From Phytohabitans suffuscus (GTDB taxonomy: Bacteria; Actinomycetota; Actinomycetes; Mycobacteriales; Micromonosporaceae): a DNA stretch of 64,000 nt. The position numbers and the translations under genes were made by a program. The notes beneath the pieces were generated by a model. It was not told the origin of the DNA, did no database searches, and worked only from the letters and a program-made list of their open reading frames with translations. Shown one piece after another: positions 53,346 through 61,450 of this stretch (position 1 is the first letter of the stretch; the number at the start of each line of letters is the position of its first letter). Location: positions 10,084,720 through 10,148,719 of the forward strand of contig NZ_AP022871.1 in NCBI RefSeq assembly GCF_011764565.1, in the 5' to 3' direction.

Positions 53346-55181
53346 GTGAGTGATCTTCCTCTTTCCAGGCGAGTCGTTCTTGGTGGTGCCGTCGCCGGCG
53401 GTGCCGCGGTTGCCATTGGAGCCGTACCGGCGGCGACCCCCGCCGCCGCCCACGACAGCTCCGGCGTCCAGCATCCGGTCCGGTTGGGCGGGCGCCCGCT
53501 GCTGTGCGAGCCGTACCTGCTCGATCCCCGCCAGGGCGGCGTCTACGTCGTGTGGCACACCGAGGAGCACGGCCAGCACGCCGCGGTGCTGGCCGGCAAG
53601 AGTGTGGCCGGCATGTCGGACGAGGAGGCGTTGGAGGCCGCGACCGGCCAGCGCCGGGCCGGGTCGGGCTGGCGGCGGTTCGACGCGGACACGGCACGGT
53701 TGAGCCGTACCCGCGAGGACGCCGCGTCCGGGGTTCCGGGACGGGCCTACTCGGCGGTGGTCGACCGGCACGTCTACCGCCACCTCGCCGACGTCTCCGG
53801 CCTGCCGTCGGGCCGTACGCCGTACCGGGTCGTGTCCGTCGACCACCGCGGCCGGGCGACGGTCACGCCCGCCTACAGCCTGGCGCCGGCCGTGCCGTCG
53901 AAGAAGCCGGTCAAGCTGCTGCTGACCAGCGACCACCAGCTCAAGGACATGACGCCGGCCAACCTCGAGAAGGTCGCGCAGACCGTCGGGGTGGAGCTCG
54001 ACGGCGTCCTCATCGCCGGCGACCTCGTCAACGTCCCCGACCGGGCCAGCGAGTGGTTCGACAGCACGACCGGCCTCGCCTTCTTCGCCGGTCTGACCGG
54101 CCGGGCGACCAAGGCCCTGGCCGGCCGCACGTACCGCGGCGCTCCCCTCGCCCAGCACGCGCCGCTGTTTCCCGCCATCGGCAACCACGAGGTGATGGGC
54201 CGCTGGTCGGACACCGCGTCGCTCGGCGACCAGTTCAACGACCCGCAGCCCCGCTCCGTCGCCGAGCGGCTGTGGCGCGAGACGAGGCCGCGGGGCGACG
54301 ACCGGCAGGCGTGGATCGCCGAGCACTCCTGGGACGTCACCACCTACGAGGAGATGTTCCCGTACCCCCGCAGCGGCGCGGGCGGGCCGCGCTGGTGGTC
54401 GCGGACGATCGGCGACGTCCACCTGGTCACGCTCTTCGTCACCCAGATCTGGCGCTCGGCGTCGGCCAGCGGCCGCGGGAAGTTCCAGGAGTCCGCGGCG
54501 GACCTTGAAGCGCCCGAGCGGTGGGGGTACGGCCAGCACATCTTCGAGCCGGTCAAGCGCGGCTCCGAGCAGTACGCGTGGCTGGAGCGCGACCTGGCGA
54601 GCCCGGCGGCGCGCCGCGCGCGGTACCGCGTCGTGATGTACCACCACCCGGGACACGGGCTCGGCGACAACTCCGCGCCGCCGTTCACCGATCCGGTGCA
54701 GACGGTCCGCCGCGACGCGGCGGGCAAGGTCACCGCTGTCACCTACGACTACCCGCTGGCCGACGACCAGATCCTGCGCGACCTGGAGCCGTTGTTCTCC
54801 GACGCCGGTGTGCACCTCGTCCACAACGGACACTCGCACCTGTGGAACCGCTTCCGCAACGACCGTGGCGTCAACTGGCTGGAGACCTCCAACGTCGGCA
54901 ACAGCTACGGCGCGTACGACGTCAGCTCCGGCGCGGCCCGCAACCTGCCGGACAGTCCCAACAACATCCGCCAGGGCGACCCCGGCGGCCTCGCCCCGAT
55001 CGTGCCGACCATCGCCCCGCTCACCGACGCGGCCGGGCGCCCGCTGCCGTACATCTCCAGCAACGAGATCACCGTCTTCTCGGTCCTCGACTCCGCCGCG
55101 GGCGCGGTCCGCTCCTACCGTTTCGACACCCGCGACCCCGACTCGGCCGTGGTGCTGTTCGACGAGTTCCCGCTCCTCTGA
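53346..55181 (+). CDS. Tat-exported metallophosphoesterase
   Basis: A 611-residue secreted phosphoesterase. The N-terminus has a Tat signal (SRRVVLGGAVAGGAAVAIGA, cleavage after the alanines near residue 37). A fibronectin-like region precedes the calcineurin-like catalytic domain with TSDHQLKD, IAGDLVNVPD, IGNHEVMGR, YHHPGHG and HNGHSHLWN supplying the two-metal site. The first motif reads TSDHQ in place of DxH. It probably hydrolyses an external phosphoester. GTG 53346 starts the signal. It ends at a strong bidirectional terminator. Confidence 0.88.
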   Translation: MSDLPLSRRVVLGGAVAGGAAVAIGAVPAATPAAAHDSSGVQHPVRLGGRPLLCEPYLLDPRQGGVYVVWHTEEHGQHAAVLAGKSVAGMSDEEALEAATGQRRAGSGWRRFDADTARLSRTREDAASGVPGRAYSAVVDRHVYRHLADVSGLPSGRTPYRVVSVDHRGRATVTPAYSLAPAVPSKKPVKLLLTSDHQLKDMTPANLEKVAQTVGVELDGVLIAGDLVNVPDRASEWFDSTTGLAFFAGLTGRATKALAGRTYRGAPLAQHAPLFPAIGNHEVMGRWSDTASLGDQFNDPQPRSVAERLWRETRPRGDDRQAWIAEHSWDVTTYEEMFPYPRSGAGGPRWWSRTIGDVHLVTLFVTQIWRSASASGRGKFQESAADLEAPERWGYGQHIFEPVKRGSEQYAWLERDLASPAARRARYRVVMYHHPGHGLGDNSAPPFTDPVQTVRRDAAGKVTAVTYDYPLADDQILRDLEPLFSDAGVHLVHNGHSHLWNRFRNDRGVNWLETSNVGNSYGAYDVSSGAARNLPDSPNNIRQGDPGGLAPIVPTIAPLTDAAGRPLPYISSNEITVFSVLDSAAGAVRSYRFDTRDPDSAVVLFDEFPLL

Positions 55182-55192
55182 CCCGTACCCGA

Positions 55193-55229
55193 CCCCCTGG
55201 CTCCTTCCCGCGCGGGAGGGAGCCGGGGG
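55193..55229. terminator. Bidirectional hairpin terminator
   Basis: CCCCCTGGCTCCTTCCC pairs with GGGAGGGAGCCGGGGG around a GCGC loop, with one mismatch and one bulge. It lies between the convergent phosphoesterase and anti-sigma-like genes. No U-tract, as usual in high-GC actinobacteria. Confidence 0.8.
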
Positions 55230-55233
55230 TGTG

Positions 55234-55833
55234 TCACGGCCTGCACGTGATCGTGCCGCCCGGTGCCATGACGCCGGCGCGGAGAGCGACAGCGCGGTCC
55301 CCGCCTACGGTGCTGCCCGGTGGCGCCGGCCGTATCTCGATGGCGAACACCACCAGCGCTCCCTCCGGCAGCTTCGACGGCGTTATCGTCATGGTTCGAT
55401 CGCCATCCGGCCCGATGCTGCTGAACCCCTCGCCGCGGTAGCTGCGGTCCGGGGACGGCCAGGTGCAGTCGCCGATCCGCACCACGGCTGGTGCGCCCGC
55501 TTCCTCCAGAGCGCGTCGCAGCGCCGACGGGTCGAAGATGTCGTAGGGGTGGCGAAGCTCCACCGTGATGGTGCCGTCCTTGTCGGTGGCGACCGACCAG
55601 GCGGCGGCGAGGTGGGGTGGGGTGGCCTCGGGGCGGGCGGGTGACGCCACACCACCCAGGCCGGCCGCCGTGGCCGCGGCCAGCCCGGCCGCCAGTACGA
55701 CCGTGCCCCCGGCCGCGACGCGACGCTGCCGGCGGTGGCCGCGGCCGCGTGCCAGAACCCTCTCCAGTGGACGGTCCATCCGTACGTCGGCGAAGGACTC
55801 CTTCAGGGCGTCCAGCACCTGGTTGTCGGTCAT
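55234..55833 (-). CDS. Sigma-linked membrane protein (putative anti-sigma or sensor)
   Basis: A 199-residue protein coupled to the ECF sigma gene by an ATGA overlap. A short cytosolic N-terminus (DNQVLDALKESFADVRMDRP) is followed by Arg-rich residues and one membrane helix (about 42-62), then an external domain of about 130 residues with two cysteines. No zinc-binding anti-sigma motif is seen. This layout is common for partners of SigE-type sigma factors and suggests membrane sensing; the role is inferred from position. Confidence 0.75.
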   Translation of the reverse strand: MTDNQVLDALKESFADVRMDRPLERVLARGRGHRRQRRVAAGGTVVLAAGLAAATAAGLGGVASPARPEATPPHLAAAWSVATDKDGTITVELRHPYDIFDPSALRRALEEAGAPAVVRIGDCTWPSPDRSYRGEGFSSIGPDGDRTMTITPSKLPEGALVVFAIEIRPAPPGSTVGGDRAVALRAGVMAPGGTITCRP

Positions 55834-56324
55834 CGTCCATCCTCCTGAGCGTCAACGGTGACCAACTGCTCGCGCAGCGAGGCGACGGCACGCGACAGGT
55901 GGGCCGTCACGGTGCCCGGCGCGATGTCCAGGGCGCGCGCGGTCGTCTGCGTGTCGAGGTCGAGGAAGATCCGCAGCACCACCACGTCACGTTGCCGCGT
56001 GGGCAGCCGGCGCAGCGCGGCGAGGACCTTGGGGTCGACACCGGCGTCCGCCTCGACGGCGCTGGCGTCGTGGCCGTCGAGCCGCACCTCGCGCCGGCGG
56101 CGGCGCCACCACGAGACGTGCGTGTTGTAGGCGGTGCGGACCACCCACGCCTGCGGCGCGGGGTGGCGGCTGACCTTGCTCCACGACGCCCAGGCGCGCG
56201 CGAACGCCTCCGCGACGAGATCCTCCGCCAGCATCCGGTCACCGACCGTAGCCAGCACGGCCCGAAGGCACCCGTCCCGGTACGCCGCGTAGAACTCCGC
56301 GAAGTCCTCCTGCCGCACTCTCAC
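55830..56324 (-). CDS. ECF RNA polymerase sigma factor, SigE/SigM-like
   Basis: A 164-residue sigma-70-family ECF factor. Region 2 includes FAEFYAAYRDGCLRAVLATV and LAEDLVAEAFARAWASW; region 4 has LRRLPTRQRDVVVLRIFLDL and the helix-turn-helix TTARALDIAPGTVTAHLSRA. Its length and features fit the actinobacterial SigE family that lacks zinc-type anti-sigma partners. It is co-translated with the membrane protein downstream. The promoter is not evident. Confidence 0.9.
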   Translation of the reverse strand: MRVRQEDFAEFYAAYRDGCLRAVLATVGDRMLAEDLVAEAFARAWASWSKVSRHPAPQAWVVRTAYNTHVSWWRRRRREVRLDGHDASAVEADAGVDPKVLAALRRLPTRQRDVVVLRIFLDLDTQTTARALDIAPGTVTAHLSRAVASLREQLVTVDAQEDGR

Positions 56325-56599
56325 GTCTGGTAACGCTCCAGCATTCCGATCCGCTTACGGGAACGACGCAGCGATACCGGTCCCCGGTGCGTAAGCCGGA
56401 CGTGGCGACGAAGAACCCGGACCTCGGCCCCCACGCCCGAGGCGCACCCGCGGCGTCGATGTGCTGCTTGCCGCGCTGGCGCTCGTCCTGCTGGCCCTGG
56501 CCGTGGCCGTGGTCCTGTATCTGGCCTCCCAGCCGCCCGCGTACGACTGAGCGGCGCCAGGTTGACCCGGCCGATGTAACCAGGTCGAGGCGAACGGAC

Positions 56600-57010
56600 A
56601 AGTAGCAACACGGTGGTGCGGACCGTCCGCCCGGCCGCGCTCGCCGAACACCTCGGTCATCAGGTCGGAGAAGCCGTGCATCACCGCGGGCTGCTCGAAG
56701 AAGCCGGGCGCGCTGTTGACGAAGCCGAGCGCCTTCACGACGTACTCGACGTTGTCGAGGCTGCCGAGCGCGTCGCGGACGCCGCGCAGCAGCTGGACGC
56801 CGGTGGCGCGGGCGGCCTGGTGCCCCTGCTCGATCGTGACCTCGGCGCCGAGCTGGCCGCGGAAGAGCAGGTTGCCGTCGTTGTCCTCCGGGCGTGGCCG
56901 GAGACGAAGAGCAGGTCGCGGTGGCGCCGGGTGGGCACGAGCCCGGCACCGCGCCGGACCTTGGTGGGCAGGTCGATGCGGAGGGCGGCGACGCGGGCCT
57001 CTGCGCTCAT
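56600..57010 (-). pseudogene. RidA-family protein relic (frameshift, damaged C-terminus)
   Basis: A YjgF/RidA imine-deaminase-fold protein. The start ATG 57010 has an intact AGGAGG. The frame breaks at about 56888-56893 (LLFVSGHA continues as PEDNDGNLLFRGQLGAEVTI in another frame), one missing C. The rest runs through VEYVVKALGFVNSAPGFFEQ to FGERGR, after which the expected C-terminal strand is lost. The missing C may be an assembly error, but the lost end is real damage. Confidence 0.75.
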
Positions 57011-57016
57011 GCGGGT

Positions 57017-57245
57017 TCCTCCTGATCGGTGGGCGGGCCAGGCCGGCGTGCACCATCAGCGGTACGCCGAGCGCGTCGGCCGCCTCCCGCGCGAGGGGCA
57101 GGACGACCGGGCCGCTGTCACCGCAGGCGTTGGCGCTGGCGCTGAGCTTGATACCGCGGATCACGCCGGGCAGCTCCCGGTCGGCGGTGATGCCGAGCCG
57201 GCTGCCGGCCCGGTAGACGTGGGTGTGCAGGTCGACCAGGCCGCC
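57017..57245 (-). pseudogene. Amidohydrolase/deacetylase relic (internal deletion)
   Basis: The metal-site start GGLVDLHTHVYRAGSRLGIT is joined directly to a much later part of the same family, IRGIKLSASANACGDSG and LGVPLMVHAGLARPP. About 80 or more intervening residues are missing, and the C-terminal half is absent. It lies between a PLP-enzyme fragment and the RidA relic. Confidence 0.65.
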
Positions 57246-57600
57246 GCCCGCTCGACGGCGGCCACCAGCCCGAGGACGTTCTCCTTGCTGGTCTTCATGG
57301 TGCGGCCGAGCGCGTGGTTGGGGCAGGCGTGCGCCCGGCACGCGTCCACCAGGTCGCGGCGGCCCAGGACGAGGCCGCTGGCCTGCGGGCCGCGCGGGCC
57401 CTTGCCGCCGCTGAAGAGGGCGAGGTCGGCGCCGAGCCCGGTGTAGTGCCAGAGGTTCTCCACCGGTGGCAGCTGCGCGGCCGCGTCCACGATCACCGGT
57501 ACGCCAGCCTCGTGCGCCAGGTCGACCACCTGCTCCAGCGGCAGGGCGTACCGCTCGAACCGCGTACCCGCGAAGTAGACCACCGCGGCCGTCCGCGGCC
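57233..57600 (-). pseudogene. SelA-like / class V aminotransferase-fold PLP enzyme fragment
   Basis: About 115 residues of a PLP enzyme: VVYFAGTRFERYALPLEQVV, VPVIVDAAAQLPPVENLW, and FSGGKGPRGPQ with the PLP lysine. The N-terminal third is missing at the edge of dispersed repeat B, and the C-terminal end runs into the amidohydrolase relic in another frame. SelA-like, amidohydrolase and RidA genes are found together in ammonia-lyase-type operons, so this trio is a decayed operon. Confidence 0.68.
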
Positions 57601-57627
57601 TTCGCCGCGCCCGGTGCCCATCAAGAG

Positions 57628-57700
57628 CCTTTGAGCTACCGCGACGTCCGCTGTGGTCCAGACCGCTGCTCCCGCGGCCTCACCCTCCGCGTCACACACC
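57628..57700 (-). repeat. Dispersed repeat B, copy 3 (inverted, partial)
   Basis: The complement of the repeat at 45801 and 57850, with a short internal deletion (CCTTTG joined to AGCTACC) and several changes. It faces copy 2 about 150 bases away, giving a terminal-inverted-repeat arrangement, and abuts the truncated PLP gene. Confidence 0.75.
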
Positions 57701-57849
57701 CACCCCCTCGGCCCGACCCGGGAGGCCAGGTCGGGGTTGATCAGGGACTTCGTCGGCGTGTCCCGCCAAGAATCCCTGACCGACAACAGACCCTGGCCCG
57801 CACATGCGCGACCACCGTCACCCACCGCCCGTTGGGGCGGGGTCGGATC

Positions 57850-57939
57850 GTGTCACGCGCGGGGCGAGGCCGCGGGAGCAACGGTCCGGACCACCGCGGA
57901 CATCGCGGTAGCCCAAATCTCCACAAAGGACACCCCGGC
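57850..57939 (+). repeat. Dispersed repeat B, copy 2
   Basis: About 90 bases almost identical to 45801-45890, with the GGTCCGGACC palindrome and the ACCGCG/CGCGGT hairpin. With copy 3 it brackets a short spacer carrying no gene. Confidence 0.82.
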
Positions 57940-58089
57940 GCCCGCGGTGACCGCGCGGGCCGAGGAGCGCGACCGGGCGCCAGCCCTTCGGCCGCCAAGG
58001 ACGACTCCACCCGACCGCAGCAAACCTGGAGTACAGGGCCTTCGCCGTCAGATTTGAGCAGCCAGCGATCGTGACGCCGCTTGCCCTTG

Positions 58090-58167
58090 TGGGGCGGCTC
58101 GCGCCCACGATCAGCCGGAACCGACCCCTCGGGCCGCGCGGCGGACGGACAAACAGGGCGGAAGCGG
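58090..58167 (+). repeat. Dispersed repeat C, copy 1
   Basis: About 78 bases matching the complement of 58785-58872 with scattered differences; shared blocks include GGCTCGCG, CGATCAGCCGG, CCTCGGGCC and GGCGGACAAA-like sequence. It forms a long-range inverted repeat about 620 bases apart. Confidence 0.75.
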
Positions 58168-58391
58168 ACCCTCGTCGCGCTGGTCGCGCGCTCAGCGGTA
58201 CAAGAGGCACGTTATGCGGGCTCCATAAGGTGCCACTTGTACCGCTGGGCAGACCTGGTGCGGCGGCGCGGCCCCCACCGCGCGACGCGGACGGCGCCGA
58301 CGTGGCTCGAGCGGCCAAGCTGACCTCGACCCCAAACGCTCTGATCACGGGCCCCTCAGCTCGGGCCCCAGGTGAGAGGGCCCGTGCGGGA

Positions 58392-58492
58392 CGCACCGCT
58401 GCGCCCAGCTTCAGAGTCAGTGGCACCCGTCCACCGTCCCGGCGACAGGCCGACGCCCCCGGGGGTGTGCACCACGTGCGCCGAAGTCACGG
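58392..58492 (+). repeat. Dispersed repeat D, copy 1
   Basis: About 100 bases matching the complement of 60661-60780; shared blocks include TGCGCCCAGCT, CAGAGTCAGTGG, GTCCCGGCG and CGGGGGTGTGC. It lies between the two copies of repeat C. Confidence 0.75.
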
Positions 58493-58598
58493 GACGCGGC
58501 GCGATCCGCTCGAACCTCGATTCGAGTCTGTCCACAGTGGCCTCTGTGCTTCCGCTGATCTGGTCCGCCGGTGTGGAGACTGGGGGTCGGTTTCGACG

Positions 58599-58645
58599 GA
58601 TCGTGGTATGGATCCGCCCCTCTGGGGCAGTTTCATACCACGATC
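58599..58645. repeat. Nested 47-base hairpin
   Basis: GATCGTGGTATG and CATACCACGATC pair perfectly over 12 bases. Inside, GCCCC-TCT-GGGGC forms a second stem across a small internal loop. The A/T-rich outer stem is unusual in this genome. It lies far from any gene end, so a terminator role is unlikely; it could be a mobile-element or recombination structure. Confidence 0.8.
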
Positions 58646-58784
58646 TGTTGGCCGGGAGCCGCGCGTTCGAGGGCGGCGCCGAATTCGCCCTGGTTCGTTC
58701 TCCTCACCAGGGTGATCGTCGGCCTCAGCGATCCAATGAGGACGAGCCGGAAGCCGCCCGGTCGCTCCCCCGAGCTGGCGCCGG

Positions 58785-58872
58785 CCGCTTTCCACCCGAT
58801 TTGTCCGCCCGTCGCAAGGCCCGAGGGATCGGTCCCGGCTGATCGCGGACGCGAGCCGGCCCCCACCGGGGC
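58785..58872 (-). repeat. Dispersed repeat C, copy 2
   Basis: Inverted counterpart of 58090-58167. It ends about 80 bases before the uridine kinase stop codon. Confidence 0.75.
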
Positions 58873-58954
58873 AACCGCCCCACACACGACCCCGGCCGTC
58901 TCGCCATCCGCTCAGCCCTGACCGCGAAAGCTCCATAGATCCGGCCGGCGGCGG

Positions 58955-59629
58955 TCAGGCGGGGCCTCGATTCCGGACGACGCGTGGTGCGCTGAGGTCC
59001 TGGTTGTCGATGACGATGTCGGCACGCCGGTGCGGATCGCACGTGGTGAAGTAGATGCGCTGGGCGTTCATGTACCGGCGGTTGCCCGGGTGCTCGGGGT
59101 CGGGATCGGTGCCGTCGCGGGCGGCCATGCGCTTGGCCGTCTCGGTGAAAGGGACGTCCAGAAACACGGTCAGGTCCCAGCTTTCGACGAGCTCGTCCCG
59201 GTGCAGGAAGAGCCCGTCGACGATGAGCACCGCGCCGGCGGGAGCGGTCAGTGGCGGCGGAGTGAGGTCGGCATCGGTGACGAGGTCGTGCGCCGCCGGC
59301 CGGTACCGGCGTTCGCCGCCGGGGCCGAACGGGTCCAGCACGTCGGTGCGGAAGCGCGCGTAGTTGAAGGCATGCCGCCAGAAGCCCTCCGGTGACTCGC
59401 GCCCCCGCTGATACCGGACCGCTCGTGGGTTGTGGAAGTCGTCGAGGCGGACACGCACGACCGGACGGCCCAGCGCGCGGACCGCCGCCGCCAGCTCGTC
59501 GGCGAGGGTCGTCTTGCCGGACGCGTCGGGACCGTCGATGGCGACGCGGACGCAGGCACCGCCGCCGGGGGCCGGTACGGAGCGGGCCACCCGCTCGATG
59601 ACCCGGCGCCGTTCCACCGATGTGACCAC
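58955..59629 (-). CDS. Uridine kinase-like P-loop nucleoside kinase
   Basis: A 224-residue P-loop kinase. Walker A is in IDGPDASGKTTLADEL (about residues 31-46), the substrate loop in RLDDFHNPR, VLIVDGLFLHRDEL is the Walker B region, and RRYMNAQRIYF the lid. It resembles actinobacterial uridine kinase-like proteins that phosphorylate uridine/cytidine or related small molecules. Start GTG/ATG near 59629 has no strong ribosome binding site. It follows the lipoprotein gene by about 30 bases on the same strand. Confidence 0.88.
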   Translation of the reverse strand: MVTSVERRRVIERVARSVPAPGGGACVRVAIDGPDASGKTTLADELAAAVRALGRPVVRVRLDDFHNPRAVRYQRGRESPEGFWRHAFNYARFRTDVLDPFGPGGERRYRPAAHDLVTDADLTPPPLTAPAGAVLIVDGLFLHRDELVESWDLTVFLDVPFTETAKRMAARDGTDPDPEHPGNRRYMNAQRIYFTTCDPHRRADIVIDNQDLSAPRVVRNRGPA

Positions 59630-59660
59630 CAGGCGAGAGTGCCAGACGGGCGCGTCGTGG

Positions 59661-60443
59661 TCAGCCTTTGAGGCGGGCGACCACGTCCGCGGGCGCGTCG
59701 ATCGTTTCCGCGGCCGGCGGCGGGGTGACGGTGACCGGCTGGCCGAAGCCGGAGTACTGGGCCTTGATGTTCCTGACGCCGGGGACGACGGTCTCCAGGT
59801 CGACGTCCAGCAGGGTGAGCTGGCCCCGGTCGTTGACCCTGGCGGTGAACGGCACCGCTTTCGCCTTGTCGCCCAGTCCTTTCAGGCGGTAGGCGGCCGC
59901 GGTCGGCCCGTTGGTCAGGTCGAGCGTGCCGCGAAAGCCGCCGTGGCCGTCCGGCTCGGCGGAGACCAGGCCGGCCAGGAGCTGGCTGGCGCCGGCGGGG
60001 TCCTCGTCGGGCAGGACGTCGAGGTGGGTACCGGACAGGGTCTTGCCGTCCATGCGCATCCAGCGGTACGGAACGCCGGGCATCTGGGCGACCTTCGCGT
60101 GCATCACACCGTCGGCAAGGATCAGCTCCATGCCGACGGTCGGCCGGGCGCCGATCACCGACACGATGACGCGCGCCTTCCGGGCCACCGGATCGACATC
60201 GCCGTGGACGACCATCTCGCCCCGCGTCACGACCGCGACGGTCAACGTCTGCTCGTTGAGCTTCCGGGCGGCCGCCGCGAGGGCCGCCGCCGCGGCGATC
60301 GTGGGCGACGGGGTGACCGACGGCCCGGCGCTCAGCCCGGCCACCGGATCGTCGCGCACATCGGCCGCCCGCCCGCATCCGGCGGCCACGCACAGCGCGA
60401 CGGCCAGTCCGAACGCGATCCGCGCTGCCAGAACACCGCGCAT
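59661..60443 (-). CDS. LppX/LprG-like lipoprotein
   Basis: A 260-residue lipoprotein. The signal ends in the lipobox VAAGC (cysteine about 23), followed by a Ser/Thr/Pro linker. The mature domain has the LppX_LprAFG features (strands such as TLTVAVVTRGEMVVHGDV and GMELILADGVMHAKV) that form a hydrophobic pocket for lipids in mycobacterial relatives. ATG 60443 has AGGAGGG upstream. It probably carries lipids or lipidated molecules in the cell envelope. Confidence 0.85.
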   Translation of the reverse strand: MRGVLAARIAFGLAVALCVAAGCGRAADVRDDPVAGLSAGPSVTPSPTIAAAAALAAAARKLNEQTLTVAVVTRGEMVVHGDVDPVARKARVIVSVIGARPTVGMELILADGVMHAKVAQMPGVPYRWMRMDGKTLSGTHLDVLPDEDPAGASQLLAGLVSAEPDGHGGFRGTLDLTNGPTAAAYRLKGLGDKAKAVPFTARVNDRGQLTLLDVDLETVVPGVRNIKAQYSGFGQPVTVTPPPAAETIDAPADVVARLKG

Positions 60444-60660
60444 GGGTCCCTCCTGTTCGGACCGTCCACATTCGCCGCAGGACCGGCACAGCGTAGCCGC
60501 GGGCCCTACCGCGACGGCGGCCGGGCCGTGAGCGCGGTCGTCCATGGAGCTTTCGGGGTCGAGGGTCGCGCGGTGTCCGCGTGCCCCGGGCCTGGTCCTG
60601 CCGCGCGCCGCCGGTCAGATCCGGCTCCCGTGACCGCCGCGGCGACCCGATCCGGCCCCG

Positions 60661-60780
60661 CGACTTCAGCGCCCGTGGCGCGCACACCCCCGGGTGGGCC
60701 GGCCACCCTCGGGCTGCCGCCGGGACCACGGGATGTGGGTCCCACTGACTCTGGAGCTGGGCGCACCGATGCGCCCAGCT
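60661..60780 (-). repeat. Dispersed repeat D, copy 2
   Basis: The complement of 58392-58492 with some indels. Its 5' end (in repeat orientation) overlaps a perfect 12-base hairpin not seen in full in copy 1. Confidence 0.75.
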
Positions 60781-60782
60781 CC
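60753..60782. repeat. Perfect 12-bp stem hairpin
   Basis: GGAGCTGGGCGC, a six-base ACCGAT loop, then GCGCCCAGCTCC. It lies between the small secreted protein gene (3' side) and the lipoprotein gene and could terminate transcription of the former, though it is 150 bases past its stop and within repeat D. Confidence 0.85.
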
Positions 60783-60931
60783 ATAGCCGCCTCGGGGCGC
60801 GAGGCCCGGGCCCCACCTGCCGGGATCAGGACTCGCCGCTGGGCCGGTGCGACCGCGGCGAGCGGGAGCGAGGCGGCCGACCCGCCCTGAGTCCGGAAGG
60901 TCGCCAGTTCCCCGGCCCGCGGTCCGCCCGC

Positions 60932-61339
60932 CTAGTAGCCGTGGATGTCCATGCAGATGCCGACCGTCGGGTACGGGCTGTCGAGGCCGTAGTACCAGAC
61001 CAGCCACAGGCAGTGCAGGAAGACGCCGATCAGGTCGAGCAGGTCGTGGTTCCGTTCGGCGTTGGGCACGGCGAGGTCCCGCGCGCACTGGCCCAAGGCG
61101 ACCGCGTCGTTGCGCGGGACCTTCGTCGAGCACGGCTCGATGGCGGCCAGCAGCCTGGCCTTGGCCGCCTGGATCTCGGTCCTGCTGGCGATGGTCGCTG
61201 TCGTGTCGGCCGCCGGCGCCGCCGGGCGTGCGGCCGACGCTGGTGCGGGTACGTGGGCGAGCAGGGCCACCGCGATCGCGACGGCCACCGCGGCTCGGGC
61301 TGCCCCGCGCAGGCCCCGAGGAGCGTGGATGACGGGCAT
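60932..61339 (-). CDS. Small secreted protein, unknown function
   Basis: A 135-residue protein with an N-terminal signal peptide (AAVAVAIAVALLAHVPAPASA, cleavage after ASA near residue 36). The mature part has four cysteines (EPCSTK, GQCARDL, HCLWLVW, GICMDIHGY), probably in disulfide bonds, and is helical with a Trp-rich end. No family recognised. ATG 61339 is used; the product is likely released to the medium or envelope. Confidence 0.72.
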   Translation of the reverse strand: MPVIHAPRGLRGAARAAVAVAIAVALLAHVPAPASAARPAAPAADTTATIASRTEIQAAKARLLAAIEPCSTKVPRNDAVALGQCARDLAVPNAERNHDLLDLIGVFLHCLWLVWYYGLDSPYPTVGICMDIHGY

Positions 61340-61450
61340 GACTGTCTCCGCTCGTGTCGATGTCCGGCACCGTGCCGGACACCAGACAGAGACGCGCCGA
61401 CCGCCATCACCAACAACTCTTCAGGCGTCGCGAACCCGACAGTGGCGCGG

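Larger units (their letters stand above)
57940..58954. other. Long repeat-rich stretch without a supported gene
   Basis: About 1 kb without a coding frame that I can support on either strand. It contains dispersed repeats C (two inverted copies) and D (one copy) and a long hairpin at 58599-58645. Open frames here are low-complexity by-products of high GC content. No tRNA-like structure is recognised. Confidence 0.6.
60444..60931. other. Spacer with repeat D copy and hairpin
   Basis: About 490 bases without a supported gene. It contains repeat D copy 2 (60661-60780) and the perfect hairpin at 60753-60782. The first bases include the promoter region of the lipoprotein gene, without a clear -35/-10 pair. 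Confidence 0.6.

Noticed and set aside
58599..58645. Hairpin as rho-independent terminator
   Set aside because: No gene ends nearby on either strand and there is no U-tract; the nearest stop is over 300 bases away.
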